Shown here: positions 1 to 8,947 of the stretch, one piece after another
How the letters are laid out: each line of letters begins with the position of its first letter
Position numbering within the stretch: position 1 is the first letter of the stretch
DNA from: Rhodopirellula sp.
GTDB lineage: Bacteria > Planctomycetota > Planctomycetia > Planctomycetales > Planctomycetaceae
Direction of reading: 5' to 3'
Length of the DNA stretch: 44,582 nt
NCBI GenBank assembly: GCA_013203845.1
Contig: JABMPE010000403.1
Span: forward strand, 1 to 44,582
Program-made: the position numbers and the translations under genes
The notes under the pieces: model-generated
What the model saw: the letters and a program-made list of their open reading frames with translations, nothing else
What the model was told of the DNA's origin: nothing
Databases searched by the model: none

Positions 1-166
1 GGTCGAAGATCACGATCGGCACATCCTGCTCACCGATTGGCCCCATCACGATTTCGGCGGCCTGTTCGATCAGATCCCATTTGAGGTTCTCGATATCGCT
101 GGCAGGAGTGATCACGACCGTGCTGCCGTGCCATTTGAGTTCGAAGCTGTCGGTGAAGTCTGACAT
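1..166 (-). CDS. STAS-domain / anti-sigma-factor-antagonist-like protein (partial, runs off window start)
   Basis: Reverse complement from ATG at 166 reads [55 protein letters not shown]…, STAS-like pattern; open to window edge. Confidence 0.55.
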   Translation of the reverse strand, partial: MSDFTDSFELKWHGSTVVITPASDIENLKWDLIEQAAEIVMGPIGEQDVPIVIFD

Positions 167-408
167 GTGTAATTTCTCAGCCAATGCGGAGGTGAAGGTC
201 GGAAGAGTCTGAAGAATCTGGCCGAATGACCTCGGAGGACAGCGACAAATTACCAGCTTGCCGCAAAGGCGAGAAGGCGAGCTGCGTCAGGCAGCAACGA
301 GGCTTCTCAAATGCAGAGTGTGGGAAACTGCCTTGATTCATTTGGCGAGGGCGGTAAACAACGCCTCAGCAGTTGCCGCCCCGCGTTTCAAAGGACGATC
401 CGCCGAAA

Positions 409-1200
409 ATGCCCATCCTCAGATTTGCTGCCGCTACCCGCCATTTTGCTCAGCCTGTCCGGCAATCAATCGACACCGCCGCGTCGATTGGAGCAACTGG
501 CGTGCAGTTTGATGTTCGTAATGAGCTGAAACCGGCGGAACTTTCAGATACCGGTCGACGGCATCTGATCCGGCAGCTCGGCGAGCAGCGACTGGAACTG
601 GCGTCGTTCGAATATCCGACGCGGCGAGCGTTACATGACGCGGAGTCGCTGGATGCGAGGATTGCCGGTCTGAAAGGAGCGCTGGAGTTCGCGTACTCGA
701 TGGGCGTGAAAGTCGTCGTTGGTCGCGTTGGCCGAATTCCCGATGATCCGGAACTGCCGAAATACAAGTTGCTGTGCGAAGTGTTAAACGATCTCGCGCG
801 ACATTCGAATCGCGTCGGGGCGACGTTAGCGATTACGCCGTCGAGCGATTCTGTCGAAAGTTTGCAAGGACTGTTTGAACGGGTCACCGACGGGCCGCTC
901 GGGTTAAACCTCGACCCCGCTGGTCTGATCATGAGCGGCGGGAATCCGGTGGAAACGTACCGCGTGCTTTACGACCGCGTGCTGTCGGTTCAGATTCGCG
1001 ACGGACTGCGGGATGTCGATGGTCAGGGACTGGAAGTCCCTGTCGGTCGCGGAGAAGTCGTCTGGGACGAACTGCTGGCGATGCTGGAAGAAGGTTCGTT
1101 CCGAGGCTGGCTGGTCGCCACCCGGTCTTCAGGAGACGACAGGCAGGGAGATATGGCTCGAGCCATTCGATATATCCGGGCCGTGGCGGCGGGGGAATAA
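409..1200 (+). CDS. Sugar phosphate isomerase/epimerase-like (xylose isomerase-like TIM barrel) protein
   Basis: ORF 373..1200; internal ATG at 409 (MPILRFAAATRHF…) is the more natural start; AASIGATGVQFDVRNEL…, VGRGEVVWDELLAMLEEGSFRGWL are typical of the AP endonuclease 2/xylose isomerase-like family. Confidence 0.75.
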   Translation: MPILRFAAATRHFAQPVRQSIDTAASIGATGVQFDVRNELKPAELSDTGRRHLIRQLGEQRLELASFEYPTRRALHDAESLDARIAGLKGALEFAYSMGVKVVVGRVGRIPDDPELPKYKLLCEVLNDLARHSNRVGATLAITPSSDSVESLQGLFERVTDGPLGLNLDPAGLIMSGGNPVETYRVLYDRVLSVQIRDGLRDVDGQGLEVPVGRGEVVWDELLAMLEEGSFRGWLVATRSSGDDRQGDMARAIRYIRAVAAGE

Positions 1201-1206
1201 TTCAGC

Positions 1207-2547
1207 ATGTCTAACGGGAATCCGTACGCAGACTTTGATGATGAACCGACCGGCACTCCTGCGATGGGAGCCGCTTCCATCGGTGCGGTTCCCATCGGAA
1301 CCACTCAGAACGTGAAATCGGTTTCTGAACTCACGTATGAAGTGAAGGAACTGGTCGAAGGCAACCTGAGAACGCAGTGGGTTGGCGGCGAAGTTTCCAA
1401 CTGTCGACCAGCTCGATCGGGACACGTTTACTTCACACTGAAAGACGACGAAGCTCAGATTGCGGCAGTGATCTGGCGAACGACAGCCGCGCGAATGGGC
1501 TTCGAACTGCGTGATGGCATGGAGATCGTCGCTGTCGGACGCGTCGAAGTTTACGCTGCGCGCGGAAGCTATCAGCTGATCATTCAGAAAGCCTTTCCGC
1601 AGGGAATGGGTTCGCTGGAACTGGCACTGCGGCAGCTCAAAGAAAAACTGGAAGTCGAAGGTCTGTTTGATCCCGCGAGGAAACGGCGAATTCCGCCGAT
1701 CCCCAAACGCATCGCGCTGGTGACGAGTCCGACCAGCGCCGCTGTGAAGGACATGATTCAGGTCATCACTCGCCGCTGGCCGAACGCCGATATTGTCGTC
1801 GTGCCGGTGGCGGTTCAAGGACCAAACGCGGCTCCGGAAATCGCGGCGGCGCTCCGCGTCGTTCATCTGATTCCCGGTGTCGATGTGGTCATCACCGGTC
1901 GCGGCGGAGGAAGTCTCGAAGACCTTTGGGCGTTCAATGAAGAAATCGTTGCGCGAGCGATCGCGAACTGTCGGGTTCCTGTTATCAGCGCTGTCGGACA
2001 CGAGATCGACGTCACCATTGCGGACCTCGTGGCGGACCGGCGAGCGTTGACTCCCAGCGAAGCCGGCGAACTGGTCGTTCCACATCGAGCTGAACTGGTT
2101 GCCGGTCTGGCGGAGCTGCGCGAACGGCTGCAGAATTCGCTGACCCAGCGAGCCGTAAACGCTCGTTTGCAGCTGGACTCGCTGGCGTTGCGTCGAGTCT
2201 TCACGAATCCTCTGCAGCGAGTCCGGCAACTGGTCGAAGGCGTTGACGATATCAGCGACCGCTTGAATGCCGTTGTCCGCCGCCGAGTCGAACGATCACG
2301 GCAGGAAGTCGCTCAGCTTTCTGCGAGCTTGAGTTCGCTGAGTCCGCTGGGCGTGCTCTCGCGAGGCTATTCAGTAACCTACGGCTGCGACGTGGAAAAC
2401 GGTGACGCCAGCGAGACTTCGGCGGTACGAAGAGGCCATCTGATTCGCAACGCCAGCGATGTTGAGGTCGGTCACTCCGTGCTGACCTGTTTTGAACAGG
2501 GCCGAATTGTCAGTCGGGTAGAGCGGATTCTCACTGATGATGCATAA
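1207..2547 (+). CDS. xseA: Exodeoxyribonuclease VII large subunit
   Basis: 446 aa; N-terminal OB-fold (VSELTYEVKELVEGNLRTQWVGGEVSNCRPARSGHVYFTLKD) and core KRIALVTSPTSAAVKDMIQVITRRWP, GRGGGSLEDLWAFNEE, PVISAVGHEIDVTIADLVADRRALTPSEAGE. Confidence 0.97.
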   Translation: MSNGNPYADFDDEPTGTPAMGAASIGAVPIGTTQNVKSVSELTYEVKELVEGNLRTQWVGGEVSNCRPARSGHVYFTLKDDEAQIAAVIWRTTAARMGFELRDGMEIVAVGRVEVYAARGSYQLIIQKAFPQGMGSLELALRQLKEKLEVEGLFDPARKRRIPPIPKRIALVTSPTSAAVKDMIQVITRRWPNADIVVVPVAVQGPNAAPEIAAALRVVHLIPGVDVVITGRGGGSLEDLWAFNEEIVARAIANCRVPVISAVGHEIDVTIADLVADRRALTPSEAGELVVPHRAELVAGLAELRERLQNSLTQRAVNARLQLDSLALRRVFTNPLQRVRQLVEGVDDISDRLNAVVRRRVERSRQEVAQLSASLSSLSPLGVLSRGYSVTYGCDVENGDASETSAVRRGHLIRNASDVEVGHSVLTCFEQGRIVSRVERILTDDA

Positions 2548-2553
2548 CCAGAC

Positions 2554-2605
2554 GCAAGCGGCGCGCTTGCTCACCCTCAATTCCAGACACCGGGGGCGAG
2601 CAAGC
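2554..2605. repeat. Nested inverted repeat (two mutually exclusive hairpins) after xseA
   Basis: GCAAGCG-GCG-CGCTTGC (2554-2570) is a perfect 7-bp stem; GCTTGCTCACCC (2565-2576) also pairs with GGGCGAGCAAGC (2594-2605) with one mismatch. Confidence 0.6.
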
Positions 2606-2684
2606 TCGATCACCAGCCACCCGTTTCACACGAGTTGCGTTGACCATTACTAACAACACCGACAAACAACTGGAGGTTTTTGAG

Positions 2685-3029
2685 ATGCCGAAGATTGACT
2701 GGAGCTATCACCGCCCTGGCTGAACGTCCTGCAAAAAAACGCAGGAGTTTCTTGCGAACAACAGTGTCGACACGGTCGAGGAAATCAACGCTCGGAAAGT
2801 CAGTTATGAGCGTGACGACGCGCTTAAACTGCTGAACGGAATGAATGACCTTTACGTGGCGCGAGGCAGGAAGGTCGTTCACTTCGACCTGAAGAAAGGC
2901 TACGACGCGGACGAAATCGCCGAACTGATTCTGGGGCGTTCTGGAACACTGCGAGCACCGGTTTTACGAGTCGGCAAGAAGCTGATCGTCGGATTTAATG
3001 AAGAGGCCATCGGAGAGGTGCTGAAGTAA
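2685..3029 (+). CDS. ArsC/Spx-family thioredoxin-fold protein, candidate selenoprotein (in-frame TGA at 2721-2723 read as Sec)
   Basis: Translation MPKIDWSYHRPG-[TGA]-TSCKKTQEFLANNSVDTVEEINARKVSYERDDALKLLNGMNDLYVARGRKVVHFDLKKGYDADEIAELILGRSGTLRAPVLRVGKKLIVGFNEEAIGEVLK*; SD GGAGG at 2672-2676; TGA falls at the first position of the CxxC catalytic motif; 'RSGTLRAPVLRVGKKLIVGFN' is ArsC/Spx-like. Confidence 0.7.
2741..2755 (+). promoter_or_regulatory. Candidate bacterial SECIS hairpin downstream of the TGA
   Basis: GCAGGA-GUU-UCUUGC: 6-bp stem including one G-U pair, triloop starting with G; loop G lies 23 nt after the UGA. A competing stronger hairpin UCCUGC-AAAAAAAC-GCAGGA (2727-2746) shares the GCAGGA arm. 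Confidence 0.45.
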
Positions 3030-3083
3030 ATCAGTCACTCGCCGCGGTTTCCTCTGGGCTTCCTGCTTCCTGATCGAGTTCGC

Positions 3084-3296
3084 TCAGCGAGCACATCGCG
3101 GAGGAAGCTCACGTGGAGGAAACAGCGAACTGAGCAGTTCCTCGATTTCATTAAGCGGTCGTGCAAAGCGGCGGGACATCGCCCGAATTATCATGCCGGG
3201 CATCAGGCCAGCCGAGTACAGCCGATTGGCTCTGGCCAGAATCTCATTCCGTTGTTCCAGAGTCAGTTCGCATTGCGTCTGAGGTGTGTGCGACAT
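3084..3296 (-). CDS. Small hypothetical protein (70 aa)
   Basis: MSHTPQTQCELTLEQRNEILARANRLYSAGLMPGMIIRAMSRRFARPLNEIEELLSSLFPPRELPPRCAR; protein-like composition, no overlapping better ORF. Confidence 0.5.
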   Translation of the reverse strand: MSHTPQTQCELTLEQRNEILARANRLYSAGLMPGMIIRAMSRRFARPLNEIEELLSSLFPPRELPPRCAR

Positions 3297-3731
3297 GATT
3301 AGCCCTCCTGATGGATGCCGACGTCATGTTCCGACGACTGACCGGTGAATTGACTCCATTACCCTTCGGCTACCGGAGAAACCGCCACTCTGCCCCGACG
3401 ACGTTCACTACTTAAGATACGACGAAACGTGCTCCTTCACTGGAATGAACCAGCAACAGAATTCCTTTCACCACATTGTCGTCCTTCGCCACGCTGGCTG
3501 TAGCAGTCAAGTAACCTCAAATCCTGATCGCGTGGCACAAAACGCTGGCAGCAGTAGCTGGCTCGGACGGCAGGGATCATTTAGAACTGAAGTCGGATTT
3601 TGTCGGTCATCCACTCCCGGCGTGGCTGGTTTGCCGCAACCAAAGAGAACCGACAGACCACACCAGATGACGCAAGCATGGCGCGTATTTTCCTCAGTAA
3701 CACTCCTGAAAGTACAATTACTGGCAAGAGT

Positions 3732-6700
3732 ATGAAGAACGCTTTTTTAGCTCCGCTGTTTCTGATCGCGCTTTTCGGAAGCTGCGTCGACGCATCCGAG
3801 CAGGCGAGGTTTAAAGAGAGCGTCCAGCCGCTCGTCAAAAAATACTGCCAGCGATGTCACAACGTCGACAAAATGACGTCGGGCATTCGAGTCGACCAGC
3901 TGGACGGGTCTCTGGAGGACCGGCATCTTTTTCTCTGGAAGGGCATCCTGAAGCAGATCGACAACGAGGCGATGCCGCCTGAAGACGAACCGCAGCCGAC
4001 CATTGATGAAAGAAAGCTACTGGTCGAGTGGATTCAGCAGGCGTTGACCACTGCTCGATCCCGCAACACCGACAAGAACGGTTCCGTGCGTCGCCTGACC
4101 GTCGCTCAGTATCGGAACACGCTGCGCGATCTGCTGGGGCTTGAAGACAACCTTGCCGATGTGCTGCCCGCCGACGGTGTCTCGAAGGACGGGTTCCTCA
4201 ACAATGGTCAGACCATGGAGTTGTCGCCGCTGCTGATCGAAGCGTACTTCGATGTTGCTGCGAAAGCTCTGGACCGTTGCATCGTCGATGAACAGTCCAG
4301 GCCATCAATCCAGAACTTTCGCATGGACCTGGGAGCGGGCATCAATCCCGATCCATATCCCGAACCGCTGATTCTGGGCGCGTTGAATCATCTGCTGCCG
4401 AATCAGGATTTCATGGTGACTCAGCTGACAGCTCAGAAGCCTTTCGAGTTTGACCCGTTCTTCATGCGCACGAAATATCGGTTCAACGAGGGGTACGAAG
4501 GGAACTCGACGGTCCGCGGCTGGAGAGACTACGACAGCATCTACCACGCCGTTTTTGCGTGTATGCGGGGAAATCCGGGATATCCCAAAGGACTCGCTTA
4601 CCAAACCGTGGCGGATGGTTTGCTGCTGCGTCCGGCAATTCCAAGTGCGGAACTCTTTCAGGTCGAAAGTACGTACGGACCGCAGGCCAACTTCAAGATT
4701 TCGCTGCGTGAACTGCCGGACCGTGGACGATTTCGTGTGACCGTCAAAGCGGCGAAATATGACGATGGCCTGCTGCTCGACGCCGACGCTCCGACAATTG
4801 AAGACGCGACGGAAACGCTGACGCTCAAAAATCTTTCGACGTCGCAAACGCTCCCTGTGAAGCAGGCCGGAATTTATCAGGCGGATGTGTACCTCGAATC
4901 GCCGTCGACAGAATTGATTCCACCGGACAATTCGAAACTGACTGAGGAACTGGTCGGTGCCTGGTCGCTCAACGGCAGCACGGAAAGTCAGTCGAAGCGA
5001 CCAGAACTGACGGGCCGCCTGGAAGGTGATGCCCGGTTCGAAAAGTCTCCGTTCGGGAAGGCGATCGCACTCGACGGGGACGGCGACGCGGTCGTGATTC
5101 CTCGCGATAAAACCATGAACGTGGGCGAGGGAGATTTCACCGTCGCGGCCTGGATCCGCCCGCGCGAACTTCGGCAGGCAGGTATCGTCTGTCTGGGCAA
5201 GTACAGTTGGACTCACGGCTGGTATCTCGACATGCCCAACAATCAGGGTGTGCTGCGAATCGAAACAGCCAGTCCGGCCAACCAGGCGAACGGTACGGTC
5301 GCGTCGCGGCCAGGCATTATCCGAAAGAATAAGTGGCAGCATGTGGCGGCGGTGGTTCGTCGCGGAGCGGCACCGACCGAACTGTTCGTCAACGGCTATA
5401 AGGTGGCCTCAGGAACGATCGCGCCGACGAACCTGGACAACCCCGCTGTGAGCCTGAATATTGGACGCATCCAGAATGCCCAGCAGTTCAAAGGCGAAAT
5501 TGACGAGGTGCACTTCTTCCGCCGCGCGTTAGGCGTCGCTGAGATTCAGGCGCTCGTGGAACCCGGACGTAAGTTTGCAGTGCCGCCTCCGGTTGATAAA
5601 GCAAAGGAATTGCGTCTGCAGATCGGTGACCGGAACTTCGCGGCGACGCTTCGGCAACCGGCTTTTCTGGCGGTGAGACTCCCGGCTGGTTCAGTCGAAG
5701 TCCGAACATCGTACGCCGGTGCTGAAACTCCGCACCGCATTGTCTTCTCTCAGATCGACGCCGCTTCGGAACTCGGCAAACGATTCACGACTTTCGAAAG
5801 ACGGTCGCCGAGAATCGGAGTACACGTTGGACTTCGCCGCGACTGCGGCAGCACGCTCAGTCAGGTCGGCGCTGCTCAGTCGGTGTTGAACAGCGATTTG
5901 GCCAGCTACGTTTTCGAAGGAGCGATCAGCAACTTCCCCAGTCCGGACGTGCAGGACGACAACGACAACTACCTGGCCGGTGTGCGTGAAATCGGAGTTC
6001 GCAGTGAGTTCACGGATGGTCGCGACATGCCGCGACTGTTGATCCGGTCGGTCGAGTTCGAAGGCCCGTATTACGAAACCTGGCCGCCGCAAACGCACCA
6101 GCAGATTTTCATCGATTCCAACCACAAAGATGACCAGCCTGCGTACGCCAGAGAGATTATTCGAAACTTTGCAACTCGCGCATTCCGTCGGTCGGTCACG
6201 AAAGCAGAAGAGGCGGCGCTCTTCGCTGTGTTCGAGAGCACTTTCTCCGAGACGAACGATTTCACTCGCAGCGTCAAAGACGCGTTGCTTGTCGCGCTGA
6301 CGTCGCCGCAGTTTCTGTTTCTCACGGAAAACAGCAGCGGTCCGGAAGGCGAACCGCTCGACGGTCACGAGCTGGCGTCGAAGTTATCTTACTTCCTGTG
6401 GAACACGGCTCCTGATCACCGACTGCGCGAACTGGCCGCGACAGACACTCTGTCAGAGTCGCTTGATGCCGAAGTCGAGCGAATGGTTCATGATCCAAAG
6501 TTCCGGCAGTTTACCAGCGAGTTCGTTTCGCAATGGCTGCAGCTCGAAAAGTTCGAGGTCGTCGAGATCGATCGAAACCGGTATCCCAGGCTGACCCGCG
6601 ACACCAAAACGCAGTTGCGAGCCGAGCCGGTTGAGCTGGTCCAATATCTGATGCAGCAGAACCTGCCGCTGAGGAATCTCGTTCAATCGGATTTCATCGT

Positions 6701-7346
6701 CGCCAACGAGGTCGTCGCCAGTTACTACGACCTGACGGAAGCGACGGAGCATGGTTTTGAATTCGTCGTGATTCCTCATCACCGTAAGAATCTGGGAGGC
6801 GTCTTGACGAGCGCTGGAATTCTCGCCGGACTTTCCAATGGTCGAGAATCGAATCCGGTCAAGCGCGGTGCCTGGCTCGCTCGTAAAATCATCGCCGAAC
6901 CGCCCGATGATCCACCGCCGAACGTTCCAGCGCTGCCTGAAGAGAACTCGAATCTGACATTGCGTCAGAAGCTGGAACAGCATCGCAATCAGGAAGGGTG
7001 CGCCAAGTGTCACCAGGGAATCGACCCGTGGGGCATCCCGTTCGAACAGTTTGATGCCGGAGGGCTGTTTAAGCAGGATGAAGTTGTTGATGCGCGATCG
7101 ACACTTCCTGACGAAACCGAGATTGCAGATTTGAACGCATTGAAGACATATCTTGCGGAAGATCGGATCGATCAGGTCGCTTTCAGTTTTCTGAAACATC
7201 TGACTTCCTACGCGATCGGTCGCAGCCTCACCTACAACGAGATTGAGTTTCTGAAGGAACAAGGGGTAGGATTGAGGGCGAACGGCTACCGAATGCAGGA
7301 CATGATTCGGTTTGTCGTGACGAGTGACATGTTTCTGGAGAAGTAA
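3732..7346 (+). CDS. Planctomycete-type cytochrome c / DUF1592-DUF1588-DUF1585 protein with an internal LamG-like domain
   Basis: ORF 3600..7346, signal-peptide start at ATG 3732 ([22 protein letters not shown]); heme motif [29 protein letters not shown]; LamG-like '[24 protein letters not shown]…[11 protein letters not shown]'; C-terminal [22 protein letters not shown]. Confidence 0.9.
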   Translation: MKNAFLAPLFLIALFGSCVDASEQARFKESVQPLVKKYCQRCHNVDKMTSGIRVDQLDGSLEDRHLFLWKGILKQIDNEAMPPEDEPQPTIDERKLLVEWIQQALTTARSRNTDKNGSVRRLTVAQYRNTLRDLLGLEDNLADVLPADGVSKDGFLNNGQTMELSPLLIEAYFDVAAKALDRCIVDEQSRPSIQNFRMDLGAGINPDPYPEPLILGALNHLLPNQDFMVTQLTAQKPFEFDPFFMRTKYRFNEGYEGNSTVRGWRDYDSIYHAVFACMRGNPGYPKGLAYQTVADGLLLRPAIPSAELFQVESTYGPQANFKISLRELPDRGRFRVTVKAAKYDDGLLLDADAPTIEDATETLTLKNLSTSQTLPVKQAGIYQADVYLESPSTELIPPDNSKLTEELVGAWSLNGSTESQSKRPELTGRLEGDARFEKSPFGKAIALDGDGDAVVIPRDKTMNVGEGDFTVAAWIRPRELRQAGIVCLGKYSWTHGWYLDMPNNQGVLRIETASPANQANGTVASRPGIIRKNKWQHVAAVVRRGAAPTELFVNGYKVASGTIAPTNLDNPAVSLNIGRIQNAQQFKGEIDEVHFFRRALGVAEIQALVEPGRKFAVPPPVDKAKELRLQIGDRNFAATLRQPAFLAVRLPAGSVEVRTSYAGAETPHRIVFSQIDAASELGKRFTTFERRSPRIGVHVGLRRDCGSTLSQVGAAQSVLNSDLASYVFEGAISNFPSPDVQDDNDNYLAGVREIGVRSEFTDGRDMPRLLIRSVEFEGPYYETWPPQTHQQIFIDSNHKDDQPAYAREIIRNFATRAFRRSVTKAEEAALFAVFESTFSETNDFTRSVKDALLVALTSPQFLFLTENSSGPEGEPLDGHELASKLSYFLWNTAPDHRLRELAATDTLSESLDAEVERMVHDPKFRQFTSEFVSQWLQLEKFEVVEIDRNRYPRLTRDTKTQLRAEPVELVQYLMQQNLPLRNLVQSDFIVANEVVASYYDLTEATEHGFEFVVIPHHRKNLGGVLTSAGILAGLSNGRESNPVKRGAWLARKIIAEPPDDPPPNVPALPEENSNLTLRQKLEQHRNQEGCAKCHQGIDPWGIPFEQFDAGGLFKQDEVVDARSTLPDETEIADLNALKTYLAEDRIDQVAFSFLKHLTSYAIGRSLTYNEIEFLKEQGVGLRANGYRMQDMIRFVVTSDMFLEK

Positions 7347-7427
7347 GACACAGCCCGCCGCCGATTAACGGTTCGTAAGCCGTACCTTCCTCGCGAGTTC
7401 CACTCCTCACCCACCACGGAATTCCTC

Positions 7428-8768
7428 ATGGCCCACTCTGTTCAACTTGACCGCCGCGCCGTTCTTAAAGGTCTTGCTGGAGCGACGCTGGCTCTGCCGG
7501 TTCTCGATGTCATGGGAACCGAAGTTGCCGAGCAGACGCCTCGCCGGTTCTGTGCTCTCTACACCGCTAACGGGATGTCGCTGCCGAATCAGAAGAACGA
7601 GATCCCCGAGTGGCACTGGTTTCCGACTGCGGAAAACGACGGTCAGTTCGTCTTCGGCAAATCGACAGAACCACTCGCCGGTTTTCGCAATCAGCTGAGC
7701 TTCATGGGCGGACTCTACCATCCCAGCGGTCCGAAAGCCGATCCGCACGTCTGTTCGGACATGTGGCTGACCGGTGCGCCGCTACACGATTCAAAACCTG
7801 GCAAGTACAACTCGGTGGGCCTCGACCAGATTATCGCACTGCATACGAAACAGTATTGCCGTCAGCCCTCGCTGGTTTTGTCAATCGACGCCGGTACGGG
7901 TTTTCTGTCGCGAACCGGAACGATCTCATACAGCCTCGATGGCAAACCGATCCCCGCCGAGAACAACCCGCGCCGAGTTTTCGATCGTCTGTTTCGAGGT
8001 GACCGGGCATCGCTGGAGACAAAACGCGACAGCCTGAAGCAGCGACTCAAACTGGTGGACGCTGTTCTCGAAAACGCGCGAACGTTCAACCAAAAGCTGG
8101 GCAAGTCTGATAAGCAGAAGATGGATCAGTACCTGACTTCGCTGAGCGAAGTTGAGTCACGATTGATCGCTTCCGAAAAATGGATCGACATTCCAGTGAA
8201 GCCGCAGGATTACTCGCACCTGAATCTGGACGTCACCCCGGAAGGCGAACCTGCCGAATACTACCGCAACATGTTCGACCTGATCGCTCTGGCATTTGAC
8301 GCAGACATCACACGTTCGGTGACCTTCATGCTGAACCGCGAAGACGGAATGGGGATCAGCGACACGTTCCCGTTGAAGCTCGGTTTAAGCCGGACGCACC
8401 ACAGCCTCTCGCATGCTGGCGACAAGGACGGACAGATGGACTTCGCAAAGTACGACCGCTTCCTCAGCGAGCAACTGGCTTACTTCTTCGCGCGTCTGCA
8501 GTCTTACAGGGACCGCGAAGGCAGCGTGCTGGATAACAGCATCGTTCTGTTCGGCAGCGGTGCCAGCACGACTCACAACCCCAGGAATCTGCCGACGCTG
8601 CTGGCGGGAGGAGCAAACATGGGGTTGAAACATGGAGCCTACTGGCGCGATGGCGAGACGCTGATGTCGAATGTGTATCTCAGCATTCTACGCTCCATGC
8701 AGATCGAGCGGGAATCGTTCTCCGACAGCACTGGCGTGCTCCGGAATTCGATCTTCTCCGCGGTCTAA
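7428..8768 (+). CDS. DUF1552 domain protein (Tat-type signal)
   Basis: [24 protein letters not shown] Tat-like N-terminus; [17 protein letters not shown]…, [37 protein letters not shown] typical of DUF1552; directly follows the DUF1592 gene. Confidence 0.9.
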   Translation: MAHSVQLDRRAVLKGLAGATLALPVLDVMGTEVAEQTPRRFCALYTANGMSLPNQKNEIPEWHWFPTAENDGQFVFGKSTEPLAGFRNQLSFMGGLYHPSGPKADPHVCSDMWLTGAPLHDSKPGKYNSVGLDQIIALHTKQYCRQPSLVLSIDAGTGFLSRTGTISYSLDGKPIPAENNPRRVFDRLFRGDRASLETKRDSLKQRLKLVDAVLENARTFNQKLGKSDKQKMDQYLTSLSEVESRLIASEKWIDIPVKPQDYSHLNLDVTPEGEPAEYYRNMFDLIALAFDADITRSVTFMLNREDGMGISDTFPLKLGLSRTHHSLSHAGDKDGQMDFAKYDRFLSEQLAYFFARLQSYRDREGSVLDNSIVLFGSGASTTHNPRNLPTLLAGGANMGLKHGAYWRDGETLMSNVYLSILRSMQIERESFSDSTGVLRNSIFSAV

Positions 8769-8781
8769 CATCAACGAACCG

Positions 8782-8816
8782 CTGGGGGGCTGGCGGTCGA
8801 GCGCAGCGAGCCCCAG
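8782..8816. repeat. GC-rich imperfect inverted repeat in intergenic region
   Basis: CTGGGGGGCT…AGCCCCAG stem around GGCGGTCGAGCGCAGCG. Confidence 0.45.
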
Positions 8817-8947
8817 TTCCCTCCGGAACCGGTCTCATTCGTTGTTCCGCAGAGTGTGACATTTTACGACGGCATCACCGGTTTTGTTGACATCGCTCGA
8901 GTCGACTTCTTGGACTCCGTCTTTCTGAATAGATCCTGGTTAATCAC

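Noticed and set aside
1129-2229. 366-aa minus-strand ORF over xseA
   Set aside because: Antisense to an unambiguous xseA; low-complexity shadow composition.
4305-5342. 345-aa minus-strand ORF inside the DUF1592-type gene
   Set aside because: Antisense shadow of a clear CDS.
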